Notes: generated from the sequence alone by a model not told the origin. A stretch of DNA of 64,000 nucleotides from Plazaster borealis (GCA_021014325.1 CM037463.1:22576026-22640025), one strand, 5' to 3'. Shown: positions 33,501-41,340, numbered from the stretch's first letter. A program made the numbers and translations.

Positions 33501-35780
33501 TCTTTTGCAAAATGCCAGTGGAATGACATTTTACATTTTACATTTTACTGAATCCTTCAAACAAAATTCGCATAAATTATTAATTACAGTTAAAATTACG
33601 TGTGTCCCCCCCCCAAGAGATCAATGGCGTAACTAATGGGGGCACGGAGGGCACGTGCTCCTCCCATTGATGTCCGTGCGTGCCCCCCGTGCCCCCCCCC
33701 CCCCATTTGAAATCTGGACCTGGGATTAAACATTTCCAGAGTTTTAATGCGAACATTTCGATGTTTTTAAAGCTATTTTTTCGATTACACGCAGACAGAG
33801 TATTTGTTTTTACACTAACGCCAGATTATCTTGTAAAAAATAGTAAATAACATTTTTTGTTTAAGGCGTTAAAAGGGGGCTTGTTTAAGGAAAAAGGCAA
33901 ACGGAAACTTGGCCAGAAGTCCCCCACTCCCCCCCCCCAGGAAAAATGGTGCCCCCTCTTGTGTGCCCCCCCCCTAAAATCGTACCCTATATAGTTACGT
34001 CGCTGCAAGCGATTATGTGTACACTAAAGTATTTTCCTTCTCTCTTTGTTCACAAACACTCTGAAAAAAAAGAGCGCCAACGCTTTGCTCTGTTCTAACT
34101 AAACATTACTTGTTTTTGTTTTTTAAACACATGTCGTGTTCTTGCGGGGTCTGGGGATAAATGACGTCAGATTTTCTTTTTTAATTGAAACTGTCTCTTG
34201 TCTATCGAGAAGAGTCATTGTTCATTGTGTTTGTTTATAATGTGCATCTTTGTATAGAGAGGATCGATGACGTCAGAGTGTTTCCTTGACTCCGAGGTAG
34301 CCAGCTTGCCGCATGATCTTCAAGAGCAAGTGTTTGAGGTGGGTAAACCATGCATCTGAAAGTTATTAGCAATGATTCACTCCCCCCCACCTCCTCGGAA
34401 AAAAAAACAAATAAAGTAAAATAAAAAGTGCAAGAAAGTAAGGGGAATGGCCCTGATTTCCGTTTCACATAAAGGGAAGGTATACGTTTTGGTAATCACT
34501 CTTAACATTTATGGCAATAAAAAAACCACTTGGTTAGAAGTACAGTACTACAGCTTTCGATAGTATAAAGCGTTTTGAGAATCATTTCACTTCGAAGTAA
34601 TGTGGTTATGGAAAAAAGATATCAGGTTTTTTATCCCCAAAAATTTGAATCTGAGAAACGTTACTGTCAGATACGTTTCTCAGATTGTATATTCCAATTA
34701 CGGATTATTCTCCCAGCGTGGACTTAACCGCTCCGGATTTTCGCGACCACCTTTTGAAATAAAATTTGCACAGGTTAGTTTTATTGTATATATATTTCAT
34801 ATAGGATTAAAACAATCGAACGGTTCCAAAAAAACAAAGGTGTAGTTTCCCTTTAAAGGAGAGCACAATAAGGGTGATTAAGACATTTTGTTCTCGAAAA
34901 CTTACACCAAATCATATCCATGCAAAACATGGTCCCCAGGGTCCCCCCAGGGTCCCCCTTACTACACCAAAAGGAGAGGCATGGTGGAGAAGGGAAAAGA
35001 GGGGCTGGAAGTGGGTATAGAGTCACGCATCAAAGTGACTGTTAACTAGGCTTTGCAGGAGTAAATCACTAACAACAACAACAACAAACCAACAAAAAAC
35101 TGCAACAAATTACATAAGGGGACGAGAACAGCTTGACCTAACGTAGTGTTTCAATCCCGGGAAGAAACGTGCAAGAATAGCGGACGCCCCAAGCCCTGAC
35201 TTCATCGAGAACCCAAACAAAAAAATTACAATAAAACACTCGTCTGCAACTATTAAGTGAAAGTGAATAAATGAAAATTTGCAAAAACCGACGCCCCAAG
35301 CACATGCCTCAATCGAGTACAAAACCAGATCACCATTAATATGGCTATGGTTTGAAAGCACGAATGCATCAATTACTTTATATAAAAAAAGTAATGTTAG
35401 ACCAAAGTGAAGATGTGTTGATGACTCGGCTCCGGCTCCACGATTAGGAGCATGTTCCGGCTATGTGAGTTCCGCTCCGCCCCTCTCCCCTTATGACATT
35501 AGTGTAATAATCAATTACGATTCCGAATGAATTGCCCAATTACTTTTGCCATTGTCTCATTTCCCGGAGCCATAACAACCACGGATCAATTAGCTTTCCC
35601 TAATTGAGGTGTCGTAACTTTAAACCATCCCATCATACATCAATGTCCGTTGGATTGCTTCGCAGCGAAGAAATTAATAACCCCTGTCTGCATGATCTAA
35701 ACCTTTTCTCTCATATGGGTTTTTTTCTGTCTTCTTTTTCTTGGCAGGTTTTAGAGGTTGTGCTCGCCATGAATCGATAG
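16520..35780 (+). CDS. Secreted neuropeptide/peptide-hormone precursor, five coding exons
   Basis: Joined coding exons are 16520-16613, 22207-22275, 32801-32862, 34258-34338 and 35748-35780, giving 112 residues. Donors are gtaagc, gtaggt, gtaaga and gtgggt. Acceptors end in cag, cag, tag and cag, three of them after strong pyrimidine tracts. Intron phases are 1, 1, 0 and 0 and keep a single frame to the TAG at 35778. Residues 1 to about 31 are a signal peptide with a hydrophobic core (LWVVMLFVLTTILIM). The next segment has four cysteines spaced C-x4-C-x7-C-x2-C and ends RRGGKR at residues 53-58. In such precursors that is a glycine amide donor followed by a dibasic convertase site, so the predicted product is a roughly 23-residue, doubly disulfide-bonded, Gly-amidated peptide. 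The remaining acidic tail has one cysteine and resembles no family I can name. The product would enter the regulated secretory pathway. The C-x4-C loop recalls calcitonin/CGRP ends and RGGKR recalls vasopressin-type ends, but the second cysteine pair fits neither. Function is inference; the gene model is well supported. Confidence 0.82.
18434..19400 (+). repeat. 94-95 bp tandem repeat (satellite) in intron 1
   Basis: The phrase acattggtaatgttg begins at 18617, 18717, 18812, 19000, 19095, 19189 and 19283, with a truncated unit at 18907, so the period is about 94-95 bases. Each unit also has the palindrome-like acattcgtaatgt, then catgctgctattggcatact and a ttgattcgag hinge. Degenerate units extend to about 18434 on the left. 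Later units are more alike than the first, as expected for recent amplification. Confidence 0.9.
20185..20395 (+). repeat. Three-copy 85-88 bp tandem repeat
   Basis: gacaagtcacccgtccgtct, gacaggtcaccagtccatct and gacaagtcaccagtccagct start near 20185, 20270 and 20358. A fourth partial trace, gtcaccaatt, follows. Confidence 0.65.
21061..21438 (+). mobile_element. TTAA-class MITE, class B
   Basis: Starts gggtgtgtatcgtttggtaa and has the body phrases cttacatggtgagaag and ttcctgtgtggacgtaa. Ends cgtattcaatcccaTTAA at 21435-21438. Inside intron 1. Confidence 0.7.
21789..22006. mobile_element. CACTG-ended TIR element
   Basis: Left end CACTGCAAAAACTGGGGTGTT; the right end aacacccaagatttcgcagtg is its approximate complement. 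Internal ggtgt/acacc blocks repeat. About 218 bp and no coding content. It ends 200 bases before exon 2. Confidence 0.7.
22207..22275 (+). CDS. Exon 2: four-cysteine mature peptide
   Basis: Preceded by a long T-rich tract ending tttttctcag. Phase 1 at both ends. It encodes 22 complete codons, beginning NSCATLNCVEVST and continuing AACRFCNRR, and ends with the G of a split glycine codon completed by exon 3. All four cysteines of the predicted mature peptide are here, so this exon is essentially the hormone cassette. The arginine pair before the glycine could be an alternative cleavage site, which would release a shorter form. Confidence 0.82.
22766..23005 (+). mobile_element. tRNA-derived SINE, family 2
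   Basis: A box TGGCTCAGTGG at 22770-22780 and B box GGTTTGAATCC at 22813-22823, 43 bases apart start to start. The body has gagccttgcatgtggatt and attggggttttcc, and the tail is AATAAAAATAAA. It sits inside a local repeat of gctacatttgggcttgggct-like blocks that flank it on both sides. Confidence 0.8.
23097..23451 (+). mobile_element. TTAA-class MITE, class B
   Basis: Starts ctaacggcatcgtacacg and ends gtgtacgatgcctTTAA at 23448-23451. A near-palindrome of the type gagaagcgttacggtaacgc lies in the centre. Confidence 0.8.
23943..24317 (-). mobile_element. TTAA-flanked MITE, class A, inverted
   Basis: TTAA at 23943-23946 and 24314-24317. Reads aaggtatcgtacacg at the left and cgtgttcagtgtctt at the right. 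It lies 500 bases from the class B copy at 23097, so the two could pair end to end in RNA. Confidence 0.85.
24806..25151 (+). mobile_element. TTAA-class MITE, class C
   Basis: Body phrase ggtaagatcgaaaaacacaa, then tttttatcacgcgcgataa (hairpin) and attttctcttgacctcgatg. Ends tgtataatacctTTAA at 25148-25151. The left terminal bases are not recognisable. Confidence 0.65.
25338..25412 (+). repeat. ACAA tetranucleotide microsatellite
   Basis: AACA/CAAA tetranucleotide repeats, interrupted by cacccccaccaacacccc. Confidence 0.85.
25499..26130 (+). repeat. CRE-bearing tandem repeat (about 190 bp unit), intron 2
   Basis: Units share cgattatca, aatgacgtcacaaac, gatgccgatgtgttttgaag, gtgcaatgtggacaaa and ggaataatgcatgcc. 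Perfect CREs lie at 25616, 25807 and 26103. The last unit is split by the F1 foldback element at 25919-26060: the sequence reads catgccc, then the insertion, then ggttattctacg. Confidence 0.8.
25919..26060. mobile_element. Foldback MITE, family F1, nested in the CRE repeat
   Basis: 18-bp perfect ends AGGGGCCGATTTCACAAA and complement at 26043-26060. The interior is shared with the copy at 10609 (cttaagactagtcctatctc). Confidence 0.85.
26205..26362 (-). repeat. Interspersed repeat with CCAAT and CRE motifs
   Basis: Read on the minus strand it matches the plus-strand block at 39390-39745: gtagggcg, gaggtcaaa, ggaggttgttc, ttggccaatcctg, gcgtttc/gcatttc, then tgacgtcaatgca. It contains CREs at 26216 and 26355. 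Confidence 0.7.
26302..26381 (+). promoter_or_regulatory. Promoter-like CCAAT - CRE - TATA array inside intron 2
   Basis: ATTGGCCAATGA (from about 26302), TGACGTCA (26355-26362) and TATAAA (26376-26381) are in promoter order. The CCAAT part belongs to an interspersed repeat, so the array may be repeat-supplied. A short frame with ATG at 26553 (80 codons, basic N-terminus) follows but matches nothing I know. Confidence 0.3.
27311..27741 (+). mobile_element. tRNA-Leu-derived SINE, family 1, full length
   Basis: The tRNA-like head has the A box TGGCCGAGCGG (27318-27328), an anticodon-loop-like CTCAAGC that would read CAA, a long variable arm and the B box GGTTCGAATCC (27377-27387). The body has gtccttcggatgggacgtta and gccttgagcgtcactgagtg, and the tail is (ATT)n at 27721-27741. 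The type II tRNA shape plus a CAA anticodon points to tRNA-Leu as the source. Confidence 0.9.
27762..27819 (+). repeat. Hammerhead-like repeat end
   Basis: Outer stem atagtt/aactat, middle pairs cct/agg, stem GACTC/GGGTC with loop TGCTA, then GAAACGTC. A self-cleaving hammerhead has CUGANGA, stem II, GAAA and a NUH site. Here the first core block is replaced by CGAGAAA, so activity is unlikely. A related copy lies at 14261. Confidence 0.45.
27916..28100 (+). repeat. Detached unit of the CRE-bearing repeat
   Basis: ttccgattatcgcagtttcc, aatgacgtcacaaac (CRE 27963-27970), gatgccgatgtgttttgaa, gatgtgcaatgtggacaaa and ggttattctacgctgg match the 25.5-26.1 kb units. Confidence 0.8.
28118..28330 (+). 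repeat. Interspersed repeat shared with 50.05 kb
   Basis: aaggtccccagttggaaagt, tgtacaaaatcaatg, gagggacaata and ccagttgcaggtggtt match the block at 50060-50190. Confidence 0.65.
28709..28802 (+). mobile_element. TTAA-class MITE, class A, 3' fragment
   Basis: Only the right quarter remains: gggagtcgtttctcacaatg, ctatcaacagctct, then accaaacgtgtacagtgcct and TTAA at 28799-28802. Confidence 0.75.
30523..30559 (+). repeat. GTT microsatellite
   Basis: About twelve GTT triplets, followed by a G run. The minus strand reads as a Gln/Thr run. Confidence 0.9.
31380..31445 (+). mobile_element. SINE family 1 tail remnant
   Basis: gtaaagcgcgttgagcgtct, then gtgactatattaataattat, match the 3' end of the SINE at 27311-27741. 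Confidence 0.6.
32098..32542 (-). mobile_element. TTAA-class MITE, class B, inverted, with internal duplication
   Basis: Minus-oriented class B body (ggtggtagcgtttttgagat; cacgcaggaagaataatcta). The central segment containing gagaaacgttactgcag is duplicated (near 32286 and 32347). Ends cccttTAA at 32539-32542. It ends 258 bases before exon 3. Confidence 0.8.
32801..32862 (+). CDS. Exon 3: amidation/cleavage site and acidic spacer
   Basis: The acceptor is a pyrimidine-rich tract ending ctctttcag. The split glycine plus the first codons give Gly-Gly-Lys-Arg, the classical amide donor and dibasic processing site. It is followed by the acidic segment SENYAWRDDRELDNTND. The donor is GAT|gtaaga, phase 0. 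Splitting the processing site between two exons lets the peptide and its spacer be separate exon modules. Confidence 0.82.
32940..33320 (+). mobile_element. TTAA-flanked MITE, class A, in intron 3
   Basis: TTAA at 32940-32943 and 33317-33320. AAGGCACTGAACACG left, CGTGTACGATACCTT right. It begins only 77 bases after the exon 3 donor. Confidence 0.87.
33622..34005. mobile_element. hAT-like non-autonomous element with 8-bp TSD
   Basis: Ends CAATGGCGTAACTA (33622) and TAGTTACGTCGCTG (to 34005) are inverted repeats with two mismatches. They are flanked by CAAGAGAT (33614-33621) and CAAGCGAT (34006-34013), an 8-bp target duplication with one mismatch, which is the hAT signature. The interior is rich in C runs and GTGCCCCC blocks. 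No transposase. Confidence 0.8.
34258..34338 (+). CDS. Exon 4: C-terminal precursor region
   Basis: The acceptor is tttgtatag and the phase is 0, giving 27 codons (RGSMTSECFLDSEVASLPHD then LQEQVFE). The donor is GAG|gtgggt. It holds a fifth, unpaired cysteine, which could allow dimerisation of the precursor. A perfect CRE palindrome, TGACGTCA, lies inside the coding sequence at 34268-34275, and another lies in the intron just upstream at 34162. Using the next AG, two bases downstream, would put the sequence in a frame that stops after nine codons, which supports the acceptor chosen. Confidence 0.75.
34470..34856 (+). mobile_element. TTAA-class MITE, class B, in intron 4
   Basis: Starts aaagggaaggtatacgtttt and ends gtagtttccctTTAA at 34853-34856. 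Class B body with ctgagaaacgttactgtcag. Confidence 0.75.
34857..35747. other. Rest of intron 4
   Basis: Contains a ggtcccccagggtcccc patch near 34931-34960 and no recognised repeat family or exon. Confidence 0.5.
35748..35780 (+). CDS. Exon 5 coding part: last ten codons and stop
   Basis: The acceptor is a very strong tract ending ttcttggcag. The phase-0 reading VLEVVLAMNR is followed by TAG. It continues the amphipathic helix-like pattern begun by LQEQVFE in exon 4. The exon runs on into a 3' UTR with a polyadenylation signal at 35976. Confidence 0.77.
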   Translation, partial: VLEVVLAMNR

Positions 35781-35975
35781 AGGGCGCTGTAGATGCTGTT
35801 GTTCATTAGTTTATGGAGACGACACTCTGGAACTCGACGACGACGTTGACTGAGATTAAACGTTCACAGTGCTATACAACCAAGATAAAGTGGGCAACTT
35901 AAAATATGTTCACAGACGCCGTTCTTGTTTATCAAGCAACTCTGTTGACAATATTATTGTACTGACTTTAACAAT

Positions 35976-35981
35976 AATAAA
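35976..35981 (+). promoter_or_regulatory. Polyadenylation signal AATAAA of the peptide-precursor gene
   Basis: AATAAA lies 196 bases after the stop codon, in the normal range for a short 3' UTR. A second AATAAA near 36545 lies beyond a block of satellite-like sequence and could serve a longer form. Confidence 0.55.
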
Positions 35982-36009
35982 AGCCTAATGCTGATTATGT
36001 AAGGCATTG

Positions 36010-36530
36010 TTTAAAGAAAGCACCAACTTCTTAATGTTGTACTTTAGCTTGATTCAAAGAGTGTAAAGAGAAGCGTTACCAATAATGTCCCATTAATTTA
36101 AAGAGAGCTAATCCCAGCACTAAAAACACTTTGGGCAGTCTTAATGCCAAGTTTGGACTTTAACTTGATACAAAAAATAGAGTACGTACCCAACATTCGT
36201 GGCGCTTCTGCCATTAATTCCGCTGTACACTATTTTGATTCAAAGGGAGTAATCACATCATCAGACAAGTTGGACCACCGTAACGACGTTGTACCTTTAC
36301 TTGATTGTTTAAAAGAGTACGCACAACATGGTGCTTCTGTTGCCATTACCAGTGTTGTACCTTATCTTGCTTCAAGGAGGATGCGCGTAACTTCGCAGCC
36401 GGTTTTGCTCTCAATCGTCATTCTCGGTGCTGTACATTATCCTGTTTCATTGACAGTAATCATAGTGGGAGCAGCACGCATAACCAATGGTGCACCTTGT
36501 CTCTTCGTCACCGATTTAATTACATGTGCC
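36010..36530 (-). repeat. Divergent inverted copies of the intron-1 satellite
   Basis: On the plus strand it reads atgttgtactttagcttgat, ccattaccagtgttgtacct and tatcttgcttcaag. Those are the complement of the intron-1 unit phrases ttgattcaag..aggtacaacattggtaatg. Units recur about every 90-100 bases. A 129-codon open frame here (36144-36533) is a by-product. Confidence 0.65.
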
Positions 36531-36768
36531 TAATGTTAGACTTGTAAATAAAGAATATATTAAAGACAAAAGTTAGATTGTACTTAACGCAAAGCAAAAA
36601 CTTCAGAGGTAGTTTGACATATATATTTTATTGTGAAAATGGTCTCTCCGGTGGACCAGTGGGCGTCTTCGAATCCTTGGTTTAGTCTCAGGCCTAGGCT
36701 TAAGTTGCTTCAGTGATTCTGTTTAAAAACGCCTCCACGGGTTTGGTTCGACTCTGCATGGAAGCCTA

Positions 36769-37121
36769 CACTGTTAAAAATGTCCGTAAATTTACGGACT
36801 CCGGAAAGTGAAATATTTCCGGTAATAGAAGCAGCGGAAAAACGAACTATATTTTTTTGTTCTGGCTCTCTATTACCAAAAGTTTTTTTAATTAAAAAAA
36901 AAAAAAACTTAAACTGAGTTTTGTACATGTGTGTGTTGTGGTGAAATAACAATATGTAATAATGTACTATATTGTTATATATTGTGTGTATGTGTTGATG
37001 TGTGGTGTTGATTTTATTTATTATTATTATTAGCATTTATTTTACGGTTAAAACGGAAAGTAAAATAAATTAATAAAATATACGGAATATTTTAAGTAAA
37101 CGGACATTTTTTTTTAGTAGT
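36769..37121. mobile_element. TIR element with CACTGTTAAAAATG end
   Basis: Left end CACTGTTAAAAATGTCCGTA; right end acggacatttttttttagta is its approximate complement. Interior AT-rich. Confidence 0.6.
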
Positions 37122-37616
37122 TAGGCAAAGAGCCATGTTCGAGCTCAGGGCTTCAGCTGTGGCTATGACTAGCGTACTAATCTCCAATCATGCAACGATT
37201 GCAGCCATTTGCCCCGGCCGTGGTCAATTTCACGAATGATTGTCTTTTTCATCAAACAGAACTGCGGCTACGGCTGGAGCTAGCTAATGCTTATTCTTCA
37301 ACGTAGCAACCAATTGCGTTGGCGATGACCTAAACACACGGACTTGATTAAGCCTACCTTTTCAAACAGTCGTGTTTTGGAGTTCGTTATGAAAGCCTAG
37401 CTTTTCTGATAGTCGTGGCTTGGAGTTCGTTAGCTACTTTAAAATCATGTATTTCCGACATCCATTGTTGTTTCAAAGTGTCTATCAAAGCCTAAGCTCG
37501 GGCCTAATCGGGAGTATAGGCCTAAGCGGGAGTCTAACCAGCACCTGGGTGAAAAATTACACTCGTTTGTTTCCTTGTCGTGACTGAGCTGTCTAGTGCA
37601 TCAAATTCAAGTTTTG
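37122..37616. other. Intergenic, no supported gene
   Basis: Contains two similar 60-bp blocks (ttcaaacagtcgtgttttgg and ttctgatagtcgtggcttgg, each followed by agttcgtta). Nothing coding seen. Confidence 0.45.
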
Positions 37617-37915
37617 ATGGCCGGGTCATTGGAGGGGTTCAAGTCCGGTCTTGACAACTGTGTCCTTGAGTAAGACACTAAACTGTAATTGCTTCCCGTC
37701 AACCAGGAGTAAATGGTTACGTGCGGGGGTTGAGATTGTTGATGTGAATGATTAGAAATTTTGTTAATGTGTGCCCATGGCTGCCGGTGCTGCATACTCA
37801 TAAGGAGGTGAGATTGTTTCAGGATCGCTTTAGTGCATCATGTGTATTAACAGTATGTAAGGTGCACTTAAGGGGCCTATTTGCACAATAAATACACATT
37901 ATTATTATTATTATT
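37617..37915 (+). mobile_element. tRNA-derived SINE, degenerate head
   Basis: B box GGTTCAAGTCC at 37636-37646, gtccttgagtaagacacta as in family 1, then a different body (cccatggctgccggtgctgc) and an ATT-rich tail (37892-37914). The A box is lost or outside the clear match. Confidence 0.7.
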
Positions 37916-39192
37916 TTATTATAATAGGCTACGCAATATTGGGCGTTATATTATAACTAAAAATGTGTTTCAGTGTACAAGTTCATGGCTATGTTTAAAA
38001 TACCGTTAACTCTATATAAACGTAGGGGCTATTTAATTGAATTTGATGTTAGTTTTTAGGTAAGTACCAAGTGAGACGCGCAAAATTGCATGAAATAGAA
38101 ACTGACGACAAAAAAATAGCCCGCCCTCAATATATTATTTCGGTAGAATGGTAACGAGAATGTATCACCCCGCTGCTGTGTATTGAAACCGTTTATTTCA
38201 AACTGTAAAACTTGAGGAGGGCTTGACCTTTGACGTCACCATCCTTCCATCCATCCATTTATATTTAACGCACCCCTTCTCTTAACTGACCACACCCCTT
38301 GGGATCGCCTGAAGACGAACCCCGTTGGACACAAAATGGCCACTGTTATAAACATGTACATTGTCATTGTACGTTTGTAACATTTCTCTTGATTATTGTG
38401 TCCAGTTTCCGGGTGCCTTTGACCAAGGTCTATCTCTATACGCGGACTTCGCATTCCTCCCTACACAGTCCGAAGACCATCCTTATTCAAGGGCGCCCTC
38501 TAGTTTACTTATTCTTCTTCTCGGTGTTTATTGTTCGCTCGTCCCCCCGACGTCTTATCAACGGTGTTTATCCAGTGACGAAGGGGAGAAGGGCTCGATC
38601 GAAACAATTACCGGATTAGTTTAAATGAACTTCTTGCAGCTTTGGTTGAAAATAAGCAGGTTAGCTAATCTGCCAACTCTGCGGACTGTTTGATTGTCCA
38701 TTGCCCCCCCCCCCCACCCCGAGCTCTGTCCTAATTCAAAAGGCACTGAGTGATGACGAGTGGATACGAATACAATTTATCCCAAAATCAAACAGCCACG
38801 GATGGGACCTACCATGCTTCCTCCATGGTGGAGCAAACCACATTGGAATTAGAGTTATTGGAACATGGTTATATCGTGTGTTGTGATTGTGCGTACTGCG
38901 CCGATCAGCAGGCCAGTCTCATCATGCATCACTTCACTACACTTGCATAACGTACTTCATTAAGCTCATCGACCCATCCCAGCGGTAATGGACGAGAGCG
39001 ATTGGGGCCAAGCGAAATTTCATTCTAGTTGAGGTAGACTGCCAAGCGAAATTTCATTCTAGTTGTGGTAGACTTCTGTAAAGATGTGGCCATCTTTTTA
39101 GTATATTTCTCCTATTCTCATTAGTGTAACAAAACCGAGGTTGAGGGTATAATTATTAATAGTCTCAGGAAATAGTCTCAGCAATAGACCTT
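37916..39192. other. Intergenic, weak signals only
   Basis: A CRE lies at 38231. At about 38560-38620, gtgacgaaggggagaagggc followed by tcgatcgaaacaattaccgg has a hammerhead-like layout. Overlapping plus frames at 38299-38624 look unstructured. A repeated sentence, gccaagcgaaatttcattct, occurs twice at 39009 and 39042. Confidence 0.4.
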
Positions 39193-39348
39193 ATAGACTA
39201 CTTCGCAAATACTCCGTGCGCATGCGTTAGCCCTGGATTGAGGTGCATGCTGGTCTTGTTAGCGATCAAAATGTGTCGCTAACTAGACCAGCATGCACCT
39301 CATTCCACGGCAAATGACCGCGTACTGAGTATTTGCGAACAAGTCTAT
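39193..39348. mobile_element. Hairpin MITE with 26-bp inner palindrome arms
   Basis: Outer ends atagactacttcgcaaatac and the matching tail to 39348 (two mismatches in 22). The inner arms 39240-39265 and 39276-39301 are complementary over 26 bases with one mismatch, around a 10-base loop. Confidence 0.85.
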
Positions 39349-39359
39349 GCACACGATGT

Positions 39360-39745
39360 CATTTCAGTAGGGCGCCCTCGCACGATGTCATTTCAGTAGG
39401 GCACCCTCGCCTAGAGGTCAAAAGGAGGTAGACTGGTCCCCTGTCTTTATCCGCAAGGATAAAGACAGGGACTGGTTTTACATGTCCGATGATTTCATTG
39501 GACAAGGTGCGCAGGTTTGCATGTAATTTTGTTTGTACACAATGTAATGGTAGCAACTACCAGGATGCCAGTTGCTCAAGGCCGCTATCTGGCGTTATTC
39601 ACGAGCCTCGAAGTGTAACGTCAGATGTTCGGGCTAAAAAGGAGGTTGTTCGTTGGCCAATCCTGCGAGCCGCGCGTACATTATGCGTTTCGATTGTTTC
39701 GTCATCGTTTTACCTTTAAGATGGCAGCTGGATGACGTCAATGCA
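39360..39745 (+). repeat. Composite interspersed repeat with perfect hairpin
   Basis: Contains two copies of cacgatgtcatttcagtagg (39351, 39381), a hairpin cctgtctttatcc/ggataaagacagg at 39440-39470, then tatctggcgttattcacgag, ggaggttgttcgttggccaa and a CRE at 39733. The hairpin and following part recur at 42626-42975; the ggaggttg part recurs inverted at 26205-26362. Confidence 0.75.
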
Positions 39746-41160
39746 AAGGTATATGACTGACAGGGCAATCCTACCATGACATGTCCTGTCAGTTATTGAG
39801 TAATGCATGCAATGAAATAACAGCATGTGATGCCTCTCGGATCAAAACCAATCCATTATCATAAAGTTCAAATTGTCAAAAAACCAATCCATTATTATTA
39901 AGTTCAAATTATCAAAATGTTCAATACTTAGGTAGCCATCTTGTTTATGAAAAAAGACAGAAATGTTGTACACTTACAAATTTAAACTTTGACATGCGAC
40001 GCGACAGCATTTGACAAATCCTTAATTGTAATATCCTACAAAGCATGTAGAAATAATAAGTAATTATCAATTATTAATAATTGTTGAATATTAATTAGTA
40101 AGGTAATCATTTGAAAACTTACATTAATGTACAGTTGTTTTGTTTTCTTCAAAATTATATATATTTTATGTCAGCTCCGTCAATATTTATTCGATGAGTT
40201 TATTCAAGTTTTTATGTGTTATTGTTTTTAAAGCTTTTTTAAAAAGTTATTCTTCTGATGACATTTTGTGAGTTGTTAACTTCTAATTGGTTGACCCATG
40301 ACCTTTCACCTTGCCTTTAAATGAAAAATATTAACTGAATTTTACGTGTTGTAAGAAACCGATTAAAGCACATTAAACTACGTGTACCAAAGTTGGCGTT
40401 CTTTGTAGCGTTTTGTTTGTTTGGGGTTTTTTTTCTTCGACTCGTTAATCGTTGGCGTAAGTCTCGGAAACTTGGGGTTGGGGACGTTGGGTTCGGGGGT
40501 TGGGAGCAGATTTAAAAAAAAGTAGCAAAGGAATGGTTTTGACTGCAACGTCAAGGTGCCAGACAAACACGCAGAGCATTTGTGACGTCACGATTCCCAG
40601 AAAAACTTCGTTATCGGTAATAGTTTCCACGGCACTTAAATCCCACTAACTTAACGAAGTTTGTGTTTTATTGTAATTAGAAAAACATGACCAACTCCCT
40701 TTCGACGTAAGTAAGGAATTCTCTTTGCAAACCTGTTGGTAACGTTAACTGCAAACACTCATCTCGTTTGGATCATTTTGGCCTCAAGCTGTGAATATTG
40801 ATTAATTATGCCCCCATTGAACTTCTTGTATAGATGTCCGGTGTGACGTCAGGACTATAACAAGCATCTTGGAGTGCTAGTCCTGAGAACGTCAACTTAA
40901 ATCCTCACGAGGCCAAATGCCTTTAAACCTATAATGACAAGCCTGATGACGTCAGTCGTACGTCATTGCCCTCATGCGTACGTTAGGCTTAACGGTTTTG
41001 GCTGTCCGTTAAAACTGGAAGGGTGTTAGATCGAAGTGTCTATGACATAAAACATGCTCAATTTGCATTCACAAACATCGCAGGTTTTTAAAATAGTTTG
41101 TCTTTGTTTTCCATATTGCCCAATGACGCCATGGTACCACAAATTTGCCGGTTTGGCGGG
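39746..41160. other. Intergenic with three CREs, no supported gene
   Basis: Perfect TGACGTCA at 40583, 40844 and 40947. An AT-rich block lies at 39840-40370. Minus-strand frames at 40378-40630 overlap in two phases and are not convincing. Confidence 0.45.
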
Positions 41161-41307
41161 AGATTCTGTCCCCCGGAGATTCTGTCCCCCATACGGCGAA
41201 CTGTGTACAAACTTCTTCTGAAAGCGCCCTCTTTTGAACCAACCTCCTTCAGCCCGTGTTAATTTTCCATATGGGGGACAGAGCTTCCGGGGGGACAGAT
41301 TTCCCTA
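41161..41307. mobile_element. Foldback element with GGGGGACAGA arms
   Basis: The left arm has two tandem copies of gagattctgtccccc. The right arm reads catatgggggacagagcttc then ggggggacagatttcc. The middle is unique. Confidence 0.65.
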
Positions 41308-41340
41308 TGACACCGGGCCTGATCCCTGCGCCATTGTTCA

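Noticed and set aside
36144..36533. 129-codon plus-strand frame as a gene
   Set aside because: It lies wholly inside degenerate inverted copies of the intron-1 satellite.
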